Origin: Kiloniellales bacterium
Lineage (GTDB): Bacteria > Pseudomonadota > Alphaproteobacteria > Kiloniellales > JAKSBE01
Reading direction: 5' to 3'
Assembly (NCBI GenBank): GCA_030066685.1
Contig: JASJBF010000010.1
Coordinates: 1 to 64,000, forward strand
DNA: 64,000 bases
In this document: positions 54,342 to 62,230 of the stretch, piece by piece
Numbering within the stretch: the stretch's first letter is position 1
Layout: every line of letters starts with the position of its first letter
Made by a program: the position numbers and the translations under genes
The notes under the pieces: generated by a model
What the model was told of the DNA's origin: nothing
The model's database searches: none
The model's input: the letters and a program-made list of their open reading frames with translations, nothing else

Positions 54342-55751
54342 ATGCTGAACAAGCTGCTTGGCCGGAATCCCTCGGTCACGGCCCTGCCCGCGCGGGTCCG
54401 CCGGGAAATCGAAATGTCCCAGGACCGCAGCGAGATCCTGATCGGCTGGCTCCAGCTCGGCGTGGTCCTGACCTTCGCCATCCTCTACCTGCTGGCGCCG
54501 GATCCGCGGCGCGGTTCCTTGCGGGACAAGGCGGCGTGCGTCGATCAGGAACTGACCCTTCCGCTGGATCTCAGCATTCCGATCGAGCCCGGCTTCGCGC
54601 TGGAACCCTGGGCCATCGGCATCTACCTGATGCTGACCGTGATTCGGCTGATCTGGGCCAGCCGGGCCCGCCTGCCGGCCTGGTCGCTCTTCATGTCGAT
54701 CGTCTTTGACGTCGCCCTGCTGATGGTCCTGATCTGGAGCTTCCACCTGAAGTACTGCGAGCCGGCGTCCTTCTATCTCAAGGCGCCGACCATGCTCTAC
54801 GTCTTCATCTTCATCGCGCTCAGAGCCCTGCGCTTCGACTTCCGCTGGGTCCTGCTCGCCGGGCTGGTCGCCGCCGCCGGCTGGGGCACCTTGATCGTTT
54901 ACGTGATCAACGTCGATCCCGCGGACACGATGATCACCAAGAACTACGTCGATTACCTGACCTCGAATTCCATCCTCCTGGGTGCCGAGTTCGACAAGAT
55001 CGTCTCGATCCTGGTGGTCACCGCGATCCTGGCCGTGGCGCTGCGGCGCGCCTACGGGCTGCTGGTGAGCGCCGTGGCCGAGCAGACCGCGGCCCAGGAC
55101 CTGTCCCGCTTCTTCTCGCCCGAGGTCGCGGCCCGGATCAAGGGCGCGGACCAGGCGATCACCGCGGGCAGCGGCGAGCTGCGCGAGGCGGCGATCCTCA
55201 ATCTCGACATGCGCGGCTTCACCAAGCTCGCGAACACCCTGCCGCCGGACCGGGTCATGGGTCTGCTGGCACAGTACCAGTCCCTGATGGTGCCGGTCGT
55301 CCAGAAGCACGGCGGCAGCATCGACAAGTTCCTGGGCGACGGCATCATGGCGACCTTCGGCGCCAGCACACCTTCGGAGACCTTTGCAGCCGACGCGCTT
55401 CGAGCCTGCACCGAGGCGCTGGACGTCGCCGCCGCCTGGCGCGGCGATTGCCAGGCCAAGGGCGAAGCCTGCCCCGAGGTCAACGCCGCGGTCGCGACCG
55501 GGCGGATCCTCTTCGGCGCGGTGGGCGACGAGAGCCGCCTGGAGTACACCGTGATCGGCGACGCGGTGAACCTCTCGGCCAAGCTGGAGAAGCACAACAA
55601 GGACCTCGGCGTGCGCGGCCTCTGCGACGCCGAGACCTACAAGGCGGCGCTGGACCAGGGCTTCAGCCCCGGAGGCCCCGCGCCCGAGCGCAGCTCGGCC
55701 GCGGTCGAGGGGGTCGGCCATCCGGTCGAGCTGGTGGTCCTGGCGCGCTGA
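54342..55751 (+). CDS. Membrane class III adenylate/guanylate cyclase
   Basis: 469 residues. Six hydrophobic segments in the first half (for example ILIGWLQLGVVLTFAILYLL, WSLFMSIVFDVALLMVLIW, FRWVLLAGLVAAAGWG), then a cytoplasmic CHD cyclase domain from about residue 280: metal Asps D289 (LNLDMRGFTKLA) and D333 (DKFLGDGIMATFG), and the substrate/transition-state region YTVIGDAVNLSAKLE. The Lys before FLGDG favours ATP. It produces cAMP (probable) in response to an unknown membrane signal. It follows the methyltransferase by 90 bases. Confidence 0.94.
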   Translation: MLNKLLGRNPSVTALPARVRREIEMSQDRSEILIGWLQLGVVLTFAILYLLAPDPRRGSLRDKAACVDQELTLPLDLSIPIEPGFALEPWAIGIYLMLTVIRLIWASRARLPAWSLFMSIVFDVALLMVLIWSFHLKYCEPASFYLKAPTMLYVFIFIALRALRFDFRWVLLAGLVAAAGWGTLIVYVINVDPADTMITKNYVDYLTSNSILLGAEFDKIVSILVVTAILAVALRRAYGLLVSAVAEQTAAQDLSRFFSPEVAARIKGADQAITAGSGELREAAILNLDMRGFTKLANTLPPDRVMGLLAQYQSLMVPVVQKHGGSIDKFLGDGIMATFGASTPSETFAADALRACTEALDVAAAWRGDCQAKGEACPEVNAAVATGRILFGAVGDESRLEYTVIGDAVNLSAKLEKHNKDLGVRGLCDAETYKAALDQGFSPGGPAPERSSAAVEGVGHPVELVVLAR

Positions 55752-55879
55752 CGCCGCGATCTCCGTTGCATGGGGGACTCGACTTGAACAAGCCGGGCCG
55801 GGCCGCTATGTGCAGGCCTTGCTCTGGGTGGACAATCCCGCGGGGCCCGGTTTTCCAACCAGGACCAGGACGAAGCGAC

Positions 55880-56248
55880 ATGACAAAGCGAGTCGAACAA
55901 CGCAGGCTCTGGGCATCGGTCCGACGGGCCATCCGCGGGCGTTGTCCGAGGTGCGGCGGCGCGGGGCTTTTCCGGTCCTATCTCAAGCAGGTCGAGGCCC
56001 GCCCGGCCTGCGGCGAAGCCTGGTCGGAGGTCCGCGCCGACGACGGCCCGGCCTGGCTCACCATCCTGATCGTCGGCCATCTCCTGGCGCCCTTCGTGCT
56101 GCCGATCGCGATGGAGGATCGTCTGCCCGTCTGGTTCCTAGTGCTCGCCCTGGCCCTCTTCGCCACCGGACTCTGCCTCCTGTTCCTGCCGCGCTGCAAG
56201 GGCGCCTTCATCGCCATGATCTGGGCGCTCCGGGCCAACTCCTCCTAG
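55880..56248 (+). CDS. DUF983 membrane protein with a modified zinc-ribbon
   Basis: Start at ATG 55880; 122 residues. An N-terminal CxxC (C22-P-R-C25, GRCPRCGGAGLF) is followed by RPAC at 41-44 where the family normally has CxxC, so one metal ligand (residue 41) is Arg here. Two C-terminal helices (TILIVGHLLAPFVLPIAM and FLVLALALFATGLCLLFL) complete DUF983. Role unknown; it ends 8 bases before the ABC-F gene, perhaps co-transcribed. Confidence 0.87.
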   Translation: MTKRVEQRRLWASVRRAIRGRCPRCGGAGLFRSYLKQVEARPACGEAWSEVRADDGPAWLTILIVGHLLAPFVLPIAMEDRLPVWFLVLALALFATGLCLLFLPRCKGAFIAMIWALRANSS

Positions 56249-56256
56249 GCGGGCCG

Positions 56257-58062
56257 ATGGCGCCGCCGCTGATCCATCTCAAGGCGCTGCGTCTGCGGAT
56301 CGGCGCCACGCAGCTCTTCGAGGATGCCGAGCTGGCGGTGGCGCCGGGCGACCGCATCGGCCTGGTCGGACTGAACGGATCGGGCAAGTCGACGCTGCTG
56401 AAGGTCGCCGCCGGCGCGGTCGAGCCGGACGCCGGGGAGCGCTTCCTGCAGCCGGGCGTCACCTTGCGTTACCTGCCTCAGGAGCCGGACCTTTCCGGTT
56501 TCGCCACCACCCTGGCCTATGCCGAGGCCGGGTTGGGGCCGGACGACGACCCGCACCGGGTGCGCACCCTCCTCAAGGCCCTGGGACTCGGCGGCGAGGA
56601 GGATCCCGCAAGTCTCTCAGGCGGCGAGGCGCGCCGCGCCGCAACGGCGCGCTGCCTCGCGCCGGCGCCCGACGTCCTGCTCCTGGACGAGCCGACCAAC
56701 CACCTCGACCTGCCGGCCATCGAGTGGCTGGAGGCGGAGCTCAAGGGCTTGAGGTCGGCGCTGGTCCTGGTTTCCCATGACCGGCGCTTTCTCGAGGCCC
56801 TGACCCGCGCCACCGTCTGGCTCGATCGGGGCGCCTGCCGGCGGATGGAGCGCGGCTTCGCCGACTTCGAGGCCTGGCGCGACGAGATCCTGGAGCAGGA
56901 AGAGGCCGAGCGGCACAAGCGCGACCGCAAGATCGTCCGCGAGGAGCACTGGCGCCGCTACGGCGTCACCGCCCGGCGCAAGCGCAACGTCCGGCGCCTG
57001 GCCGAGCTCCATGCCCTGAAGCAGGCCCGGCGCGAGGCCAGGGCGGCCCCTGGCAAGGTCAAGCTGGCCGCCGCCCGGGCCGAGACCTCCAGCCGCATGG
57101 TCTTCGAGGCGGAGGGCCTGGCCAAGGCCTACGGCGGCCGGCCGATCGTCGCCGATCTCTCGCTCAAGGTCATGCGCGGCGACCGGGTCGCCCTGATTGG
57201 GCCGAACGGCGCCGGCAAGACGACCCTGATCAAGCTGCTGCTGGGCGAGCTGGCGCCGGACGAAGGCGTGGTGACCCGCGGTGTCAGCCTCGAGGTGGTC
57301 TCCCTGGACCAGAGGCGCGAGACCCTCGACGAGGCCGCGACCCTGGCCGAGGTCCTGACCGAGGGCCGCGGCGACACGGTCTTCGTCGGCGGCCGGCCGC
57401 GCCACGTGGTCTCCTACATGAAGGACTTTCTCTTCCTGCCCGAGCAGGCGCGCCAGCCGGTCGCGCGGCTGTCCGGCGGCGAGCGCGGCCGCCTGCTTCT
57501 GGCCCGCGCCCTGGCCAAGCCCTCGAACGTCCTGGTGCTCGACGAGCCGACCAACGACCTCGACCTGGAGACCCTGGACCTCCTGCAGGAGCTGCTCGCC
57601 GACTACACCGGCACCCTGCTGCTGGTCAGCCACGACCGCGACTTCATCGACCGGGTGGCGACCTCGGTCGTGATGGCGGAGGGCGCGGGCCGCTGGACCG
57701 AGTACGCCGGCGGCTACAGCGACATGCTGGCGCAGCGCGGCAGCGGGGTGGTCGTGCCCGAGGCCGCCAAGACGGCGCGGCCGAAACGGCCGCGTCCCGC
57801 GGCCCCGCCGGCCGTCCCGCCGCGCAAGCGGCGCCTTTCCCCGCGCGAGCAACATGCGCTCAAGACCCTGCCGGCCGAGATCGAGCGCCTCTCGGCCGAG
57901 GCCGCGCGCCTGGAGTCCGCCATGGCCGACCCTTCGGCCTACGAGAAGGACCGTGCGGCCGTCGAGCGCGCGGCCCGCGCCCTCGACAGCACCCAGGCCA
58001 AGCTCCAGGCGGCGGAAGACGAATGGCTGCGCCTGGCGCTGCTGAAGGACGAGCTGAGTTGA
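56257..58062 (+). CDS. uup: ABC-F family ATPase, Uup-like
   Basis: 601 residues from ATG 56257 (MAPPLIHLKALRLRIG). Two ABC domains: Walker A GLNGSGKST with signature SLSGGEARR and Walker B LLLDEPTNHLDLP; second Walker A GPNGAGKTT with RLSGGERGR and VLDEPTNDLDLETLD. A linker and a C-terminal coiled-coil (about 530-601, LPAEIERLSAEAARLE) match Uup. No membrane domains. It probably acts on ribosomes or DNA rather than in transport. Confidence 0.95.
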   Translation: MAPPLIHLKALRLRIGATQLFEDAELAVAPGDRIGLVGLNGSGKSTLLKVAAGAVEPDAGERFLQPGVTLRYLPQEPDLSGFATTLAYAEAGLGPDDDPHRVRTLLKALGLGGEEDPASLSGGEARRAATARCLAPAPDVLLLDEPTNHLDLPAIEWLEAELKGLRSALVLVSHDRRFLEALTRATVWLDRGACRRMERGFADFEAWRDEILEQEEAERHKRDRKIVREEHWRRYGVTARRKRNVRRLAELHALKQARREARAAPGKVKLAAARAETSSRMVFEAEGLAKAYGGRPIVADLSLKVMRGDRVALIGPNGAGKTTLIKLLLGELAPDEGVVTRGVSLEVVSLDQRRETLDEAATLAEVLTEGRGDTVFVGGRPRHVVSYMKDFLFLPEQARQPVARLSGGERGRLLLARALAKPSNVLVLDEPTNDLDLETLDLLQELLADYTGTLLLVSHDRDFIDRVATSVVMAEGAGRWTEYAGGYSDMLAQRGSGVVVPEAAKTARPKRPRPAAPPAVPPRKRRLSPREQHALKTLPAEIERLSAEAARLESAMADPSAYEKDRAAVERAARALDSTQAKLQAAEDEWLRLALLKDELS

Positions 58063-58072
58063 GGGAGTCCGG

Positions 58073-59281
58073 CTACTTGTAGGGATCGGCGGCGTCGCGC
58101 AGGCCGTCGCCGACGAAGTTGAAGGCCAGCACCACGACGATGACCGGAATGACCGGGATCATCAGCCAGGGATAGAGCACGACCACGTTGATGTTCTGCG
58201 CCTCGGACAGCAGGACGCCCCAGCTGGTCACCGGCGGGCGCAGGCCGAGGCCGAGAAAGGACAGCGCCGTCTCGCCCAGGATCATGGCCGGGATCGACAG
58301 GGTGATCGAGGCGATCAGGTGGCTGGTGAAGCTGGGCAGCAGGTGGCGGCCGATAATCCGTGCCGGCGAGGCGCCCATCAGCTGGGCCGCGGTGCAAAAG
58401 TCCTCCTCGCGCAGCGACAGCAGCTTGGAGCGCACCGCCCGGGCGAGGCCGGGCCAGTCCAGCAGCGCCAGGATGATGGTCAGGCCGAAGTAGACCCCGA
58501 TCGGGCTCCAGGTCACCGGCAGGATCGCCGAGAGCGACATCCAAAGGGGGATCTCCGGGAAGCTGCGCACGATCTCGATGCCGCGCTGGGTGATGTTGTC
58601 GACCCAGCCGCCGTAGTAGCCGGCCAGGCCGCCGATGATGATTCCCAGGAGGAAGCTGAGGGTGATGCCGACCAGTCCGATGGTGAGCGAGATCCGGGCA
58701 CCGTAGATGATCCGGCTCAGCACGTCGCGGCCCAGGCGGTCGGTGCCGAGCAGGAAGAGGGTGCCGTCCACGGCCGGGCAGACGAAACGGAAGCGGCCTT
58801 CGAACAGGCCCCAGAACTCGTAGGTCTCGCCCAGGCAGAAGAAGCGCAGCCTGTGGATCTTGTCAGGGTTCTCCGTGAACTCGCGCTTCAGGTTCTCCAT
58901 GTTCAGGCGGTAGTCGAAACCGTAGACAAAGGGGCCGACGAAGCTGCCCTCGTGGAACAGGTGGACCGACTGGGGCGGGGCGTAGATGAACCCGCTATGC
59001 CGGGTATGGAGGTTGTAGGGCGCGAGCAGCTCGCTGATCAGCACCGAGGCGTAGAGCAGCAGGATCAGGATGGCCGAGGCCAGGGCGACCCGGTGGCGCT
59101 TGAACTTCCACCAGACCAGGCGCCACTGCGGCGCCATGAAATAGCGCTCCTGCTCCGCGGTCATCGCCTCCTTGGTGGAGGGGTCGAAGGGCGCGGGATT
59201 GACGTAATGCGGCAGAGATTCGGCCGGGCTCTTGGCGCCGCCGCGCTTGGCGTCTTCGCCGGGCAGGGTGGTGTCGGTCAC
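58073..59281 (-). CDS. ABC transporter permease, OppC/YejE type
   Basis: 402 residues. N-terminal helix (ALASAILILLLYASVLISELL), a large periplasmic loop (about 130 residues), then the permease core with the EAA motif LMGASPARIIGRHLLPSFTSHL and helices ending LAFNFVGDGLRDAADPYK. Family: dipeptide/oligopeptide and microcin-C-like uptake. Its ATG overlaps the OppB stop by 4 bases. Order on the minus strand: ATPase, binding protein, OppB, OppC. Confidence 0.95.
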   Translation of the reverse strand: MTDTTLPGEDAKRGGAKSPAESLPHYVNPAPFDPSTKEAMTAEQERYFMAPQWRLVWWKFKRHRVALASAILILLLYASVLISELLAPYNLHTRHSGFIYAPPQSVHLFHEGSFVGPFVYGFDYRLNMENLKREFTENPDKIHRLRFFCLGETYEFWGLFEGRFRFVCPAVDGTLFLLGTDRLGRDVLSRIIYGARISLTIGLVGITLSFLLGIIIGGLAGYYGGWVDNITQRGIEIVRSFPEIPLWMSLSAILPVTWSPIGVYFGLTIILALLDWPGLARAVRSKLLSLREEDFCTAAQLMGASPARIIGRHLLPSFTSHLIASITLSIPAMILGETALSFLGLGLRPPVTSWGVLLSEAQNINVVVLYPWLMIPVIPVIVVVLAFNFVGDGLRDAADPYK

Positions 59282-60276
59282 TTTTCAGCCCGTCCTTCCA
59301 GCCGGATCCGGGGATCGAGGGCCGCCAGGGCCAGATCGGAGAGGAAGGTGCCGATCACCACCAGGAGCGAGAGGAACATCAGAAAGGAGCCGGCCAGGTA
59401 CATGTCCTGGCTCTGCAGTGCGCGCAGCAGCATCGGCCCCGTGGTCGGCAGGTTCATCACCACGGACACCAGCACCGCGCCCGAAATGATCCGCGGCAGG
59501 ATGTTGCCGATGTCGGCAACGAAGGGGTTGAGCGCGATGCGCAGGGGATACTTGAGCAGCAGCTTGCGCGGCGACAGGCCCTTGGCCCGGCCGGTGATCA
59601 CGTACTGCTTCTGCAGCTCGTCCAGGAGGTTGGCGCGCAGGGTCCGGATGAGCGAGGCGGTCCCGGCGGTGCCGATGACGATGACCGGGACGATCAGGTG
59701 CTCCAGCACCGAGCCGACCTTGGCCAGGGACCAGGGCTGGTCGATGAAGCGCTCGTCCATCAGGCCGCCGATGGAGACCCCGAAGTAGACATTGGCCAGG
59801 TACATCAGGACCAGCGCAAGCAGGAAGTTCGGCGTCGCCAGCCCGAGGAAGCCGAGGAAGGTCAGGGCGTAGTCGCCGGGGCTGTACTGCCGGACCGCCG
59901 AGTAGATCCCGATCGGGAAGGCCATGATCCAGGTGAAGATGATGGTCGTGGTCGACAGCACCATCGACAGCCAGAGCCGGTCGCCGACGACGTCGCTGAC
60001 AGGCAGCTCGAACTCGAAGGAATAGCCGAGGTCGCCCTGGAGCAGGCCGAAGGCCCAGAGCAGATATTGCTCGTGCATCGGCTTGTCCAGGCCGTAGATC
60101 TCCTTCAGGTACTCGATGCGGGCCGGATCGACCTGCTCGCCCTGGGACTTGAGCTCGTTGATGTAGGTCTCGAGGTAGTCGCCGGGCGGCAGCTGGATGA
60201 TGATGAAGATGATGATGCTGATCGCGATCAGCGTCGGGATCATCACCAGGATGCGGCGCGCGGTGTAGGACAGCAT
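59278..60276 (-). CDS. ABC transporter permease, OppB/YejB type
   Basis: Start at ATG 60276 (MLSYTARRILVMIPTLIAIS), 17 bases after the binding-protein stop; an in-frame ATG at 60330 would overlap that gene. 332 residues with six helices and the EAA loop GLSPRKLLLKYPLRIALNPF. It pairs with the OppC-type protein to form the channel. The C-terminal region ends with DLALAALDPRIRLEG, typical of this type. Confidence 0.95.
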   Translation of the reverse strand: MLSYTARRILVMIPTLIAISIIIFIIIQLPPGDYLETYINELKSQGEQVDPARIEYLKEIYGLDKPMHEQYLLWAFGLLQGDLGYSFEFELPVSDVVGDRLWLSMVLSTTTIIFTWIMAFPIGIYSAVRQYSPGDYALTFLGFLGLATPNFLLALVLMYLANVYFGVSIGGLMDERFIDQPWSLAKVGSVLEHLIVPVIVIGTAGTASLIRTLRANLLDELQKQYVITGRAKGLSPRKLLLKYPLRIALNPFVADIGNILPRIISGAVLVSVVMNLPTTGPMLLRALQSQDMYLAGSFLMFLSLLVVIGTFLSDLALAALDPRIRLEGRAEK

Positions 60277-60292
60277 GGTCTGGATGCCTGGC

Positions 60293-62230
60293 CTATTGCG
60301 CCGCGCCGTCCTCGGGTTCGAGCCAAGCATGGTCGAGGTGGTAGGTGCCGAAGAAGGACCCGGGATACCAGCTGTAGACGCCTTCCTTGGGGAGGTTGTG
60401 GAGGCGCTTGTTGACCACCACGGGCTGCGGTATGGCGCTCACCGTGCCCAGGGTGAAGACCTGCTCGGCGTGGATCTCTAGGATCTGCTTCCAGACCTGC
60501 TTGCGTGCCTCCGTGTCGGGCGCCTCGTACCAGGCCGTGTAGAGGTCCATGAGTTCCTTGGCGGCCGGCAGGTCGGGGGGCTCGCCCGAGCGGCCGCGGG
60601 TCTCGTAATACTGGCCCCATTTCGGCCATTGCAGGTGGTCCTGGGTGATCGGCACGAACTCCGCCGGGCTCATGTCCGGCGTCGCGACGCCGTTGTCCAG
60701 CCCCTTGGAGATCGCGATCTGCGTCTCGCCGGCAAAGACCCGGTTGACGAAGACCTCGCGCTGCAAGGGTTTGGTGAAGAGCTTGATGCCGATCTGCGCC
60801 CAGCTGTCGCGGATCAGCTCCAGCACGTCGCTCTCCTCCGTGGCGATGCCCGCCGACTCGACGATCAGCGCCAGCGGACGCCCGTCGGACAGCAGACGCA
60901 CGCCCTTGGCGTCGCGCTCGGTGAGGCCGAGCTCGTCGAGCAGCGCCGAGGCCGCCTCGAGGTCATGGTTGGCCCAGCGCTCCAGATAGCTTTGGTGGAA
61001 CAGCGGGCTCGTGCTCAGCAGGGTGTTGTTTCCCGGCTGGCCCAGGCCGAAGTAGATGGTCTGATTGATCTCGTCGCGGTCGATCGCAAGCGACAGGGCG
61101 CGCCGGAAGCGCACGTCGCGGAAGAGCTCGCGCAGCACCGGATCCTCGACGTTCAGGTTGGGATAGAGCGTGACCCGCGAGCCCACGGCGCTGTTCCAGA
61201 GCCGGACCTCAAAGTTCTGCTTCTTCTCGGCATCCTTCAGGAAGGTGTAGTTGTCGAAGCGCAGGTAGCGGGCCTGGAGGTCGCTGTCGCCGGCTCCGGT
61301 CTTGGCCGGGATCAGGCCCTTGTCGGCGATGCCGACGACCACCTTGTCGATGTAGGGCAGCTGCCGGCCTTCGCGGTCGACCCGATGGAAGAAGGGGTTG
61401 CGCTTGAACACGAAGCGGTCCGACGGCGGAAAGGTGGTGTTGACCCAGGGCTGCAGGCTCGGCAGCTCGGGGTTCTGGTTCTTGTAGAGATGGCCCTGGC
61501 GGATGTGCAGCGCCGCCCAGTTCCGCACCCCGGCTTCGGCGACCTTAGCCTCCAGCTCCTTGGCGTCGGCGTGGTCGGCGTGGAACTGCTTCAGGTAGTG
61601 CGCCGGCGCGTAGATGTAGAGCGGCCTGGCCTTGGCCAGCTCGTCCAGGAAGGTCGGATTGGGCTTCGGCCAGCTGTAGCGGACCACGGTCTTGCTCGGA
61701 TACTCGACCTTGGGCAGCTCGCCGTTGGCGCGCAGGACGACCGGCGGTCCGGCGGGGAAGAGCTTTTCGTTGTTGGCGACCTCTTCCCACCAGTAGCGGA
61801 AGTCGGCCGAGGTGAAGGGGGCGCCGTCGGACCAGCGATGGCCGGGGCGCAGGTGAAGGGTGAAGACCCGGTTGTCATCGACCTCGATCTTCTCGAGAAC
61901 GTCCGGCGCCAGGCTCAGGTCGGGCCGGTAGCCGACCAGGCGGGCGTAGCCGTAGACCACCATCTGCCTGACGTCGCGCGCGCCGCCCATCAGAAGGCGC
62001 AGGGTCCCGCCGTAGCGGCCCGGCGTCATGCCCGGACGGTCGAGCGGATCGACGAAGGGCGTCTCCGGGATGCGCTCGGCCATCGGCGGCAGCTCGCCGG
62101 CCGCGACCCGCTCGGCGAGCAGCGGCGGTTCCTCGGAGGCGCGGGCCGATCCCGGGGCTCCGAGGATCAGCGCGGCGAGCGCGAGGGCCGCCGTCGGCGA
62201 GGCGAGCTTGCGTGGGTCCGGTCTGGTCAT
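60293..62230 (-). CDS. ABC transporter periplasmic binding protein, oligopeptide/nickel type (SBP_5)
   Basis: 645 residues with a Sec signal (PTAALALAALILGAPGSARA). SBP family 5 features: DVLEKIEVDDNRVFTLHLRPGHRWSDG, FRYWWEEVAN, FRRALSLAIDRDEINQTIYFG, and a long C-terminal lobe. The N-terminal ERVAAGELPPMAERIPETP opening is seen in a large alphaproteobacterial subgroup whose ligands are mostly unknown. Its ATG overlaps the ATPase stop by 4 bases. Confidence 0.95.
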   Translation of the reverse strand: MTRPDPRKLASPTAALALAALILGAPGSARASEEPPLLAERVAAGELPPMAERIPETPFVDPLDRPGMTPGRYGGTLRLLMGGARDVRQMVVYGYARLVGYRPDLSLAPDVLEKIEVDDNRVFTLHLRPGHRWSDGAPFTSADFRYWWEEVANNEKLFPAGPPVVLRANGELPKVEYPSKTVVRYSWPKPNPTFLDELAKARPLYIYAPAHYLKQFHADHADAKELEAKVAEAGVRNWAALHIRQGHLYKNQNPELPSLQPWVNTTFPPSDRFVFKRNPFFHRVDREGRQLPYIDKVVVGIADKGLIPAKTGAGDSDLQARYLRFDNYTFLKDAEKKQNFEVRLWNSAVGSRVTLYPNLNVEDPVLRELFRDVRFRRALSLAIDRDEINQTIYFGLGQPGNNTLLSTSPLFHQSYLERWANHDLEAASALLDELGLTERDAKGVRLLSDGRPLALIVESAGIATEESDVLELIRDSWAQIGIKLFTKPLQREVFVNRVFAGETQIAISKGLDNGVATPDMSPAEFVPITQDHLQWPKWGQYYETRGRSGEPPDLPAAKELMDLYTAWYEAPDTEARKQVWKQILEIHAEQVFTLGTVSAIPQPVVVNKRLHNLPKEGVYSWYPGSFFGTYHLDHAWLEPEDGAAQ

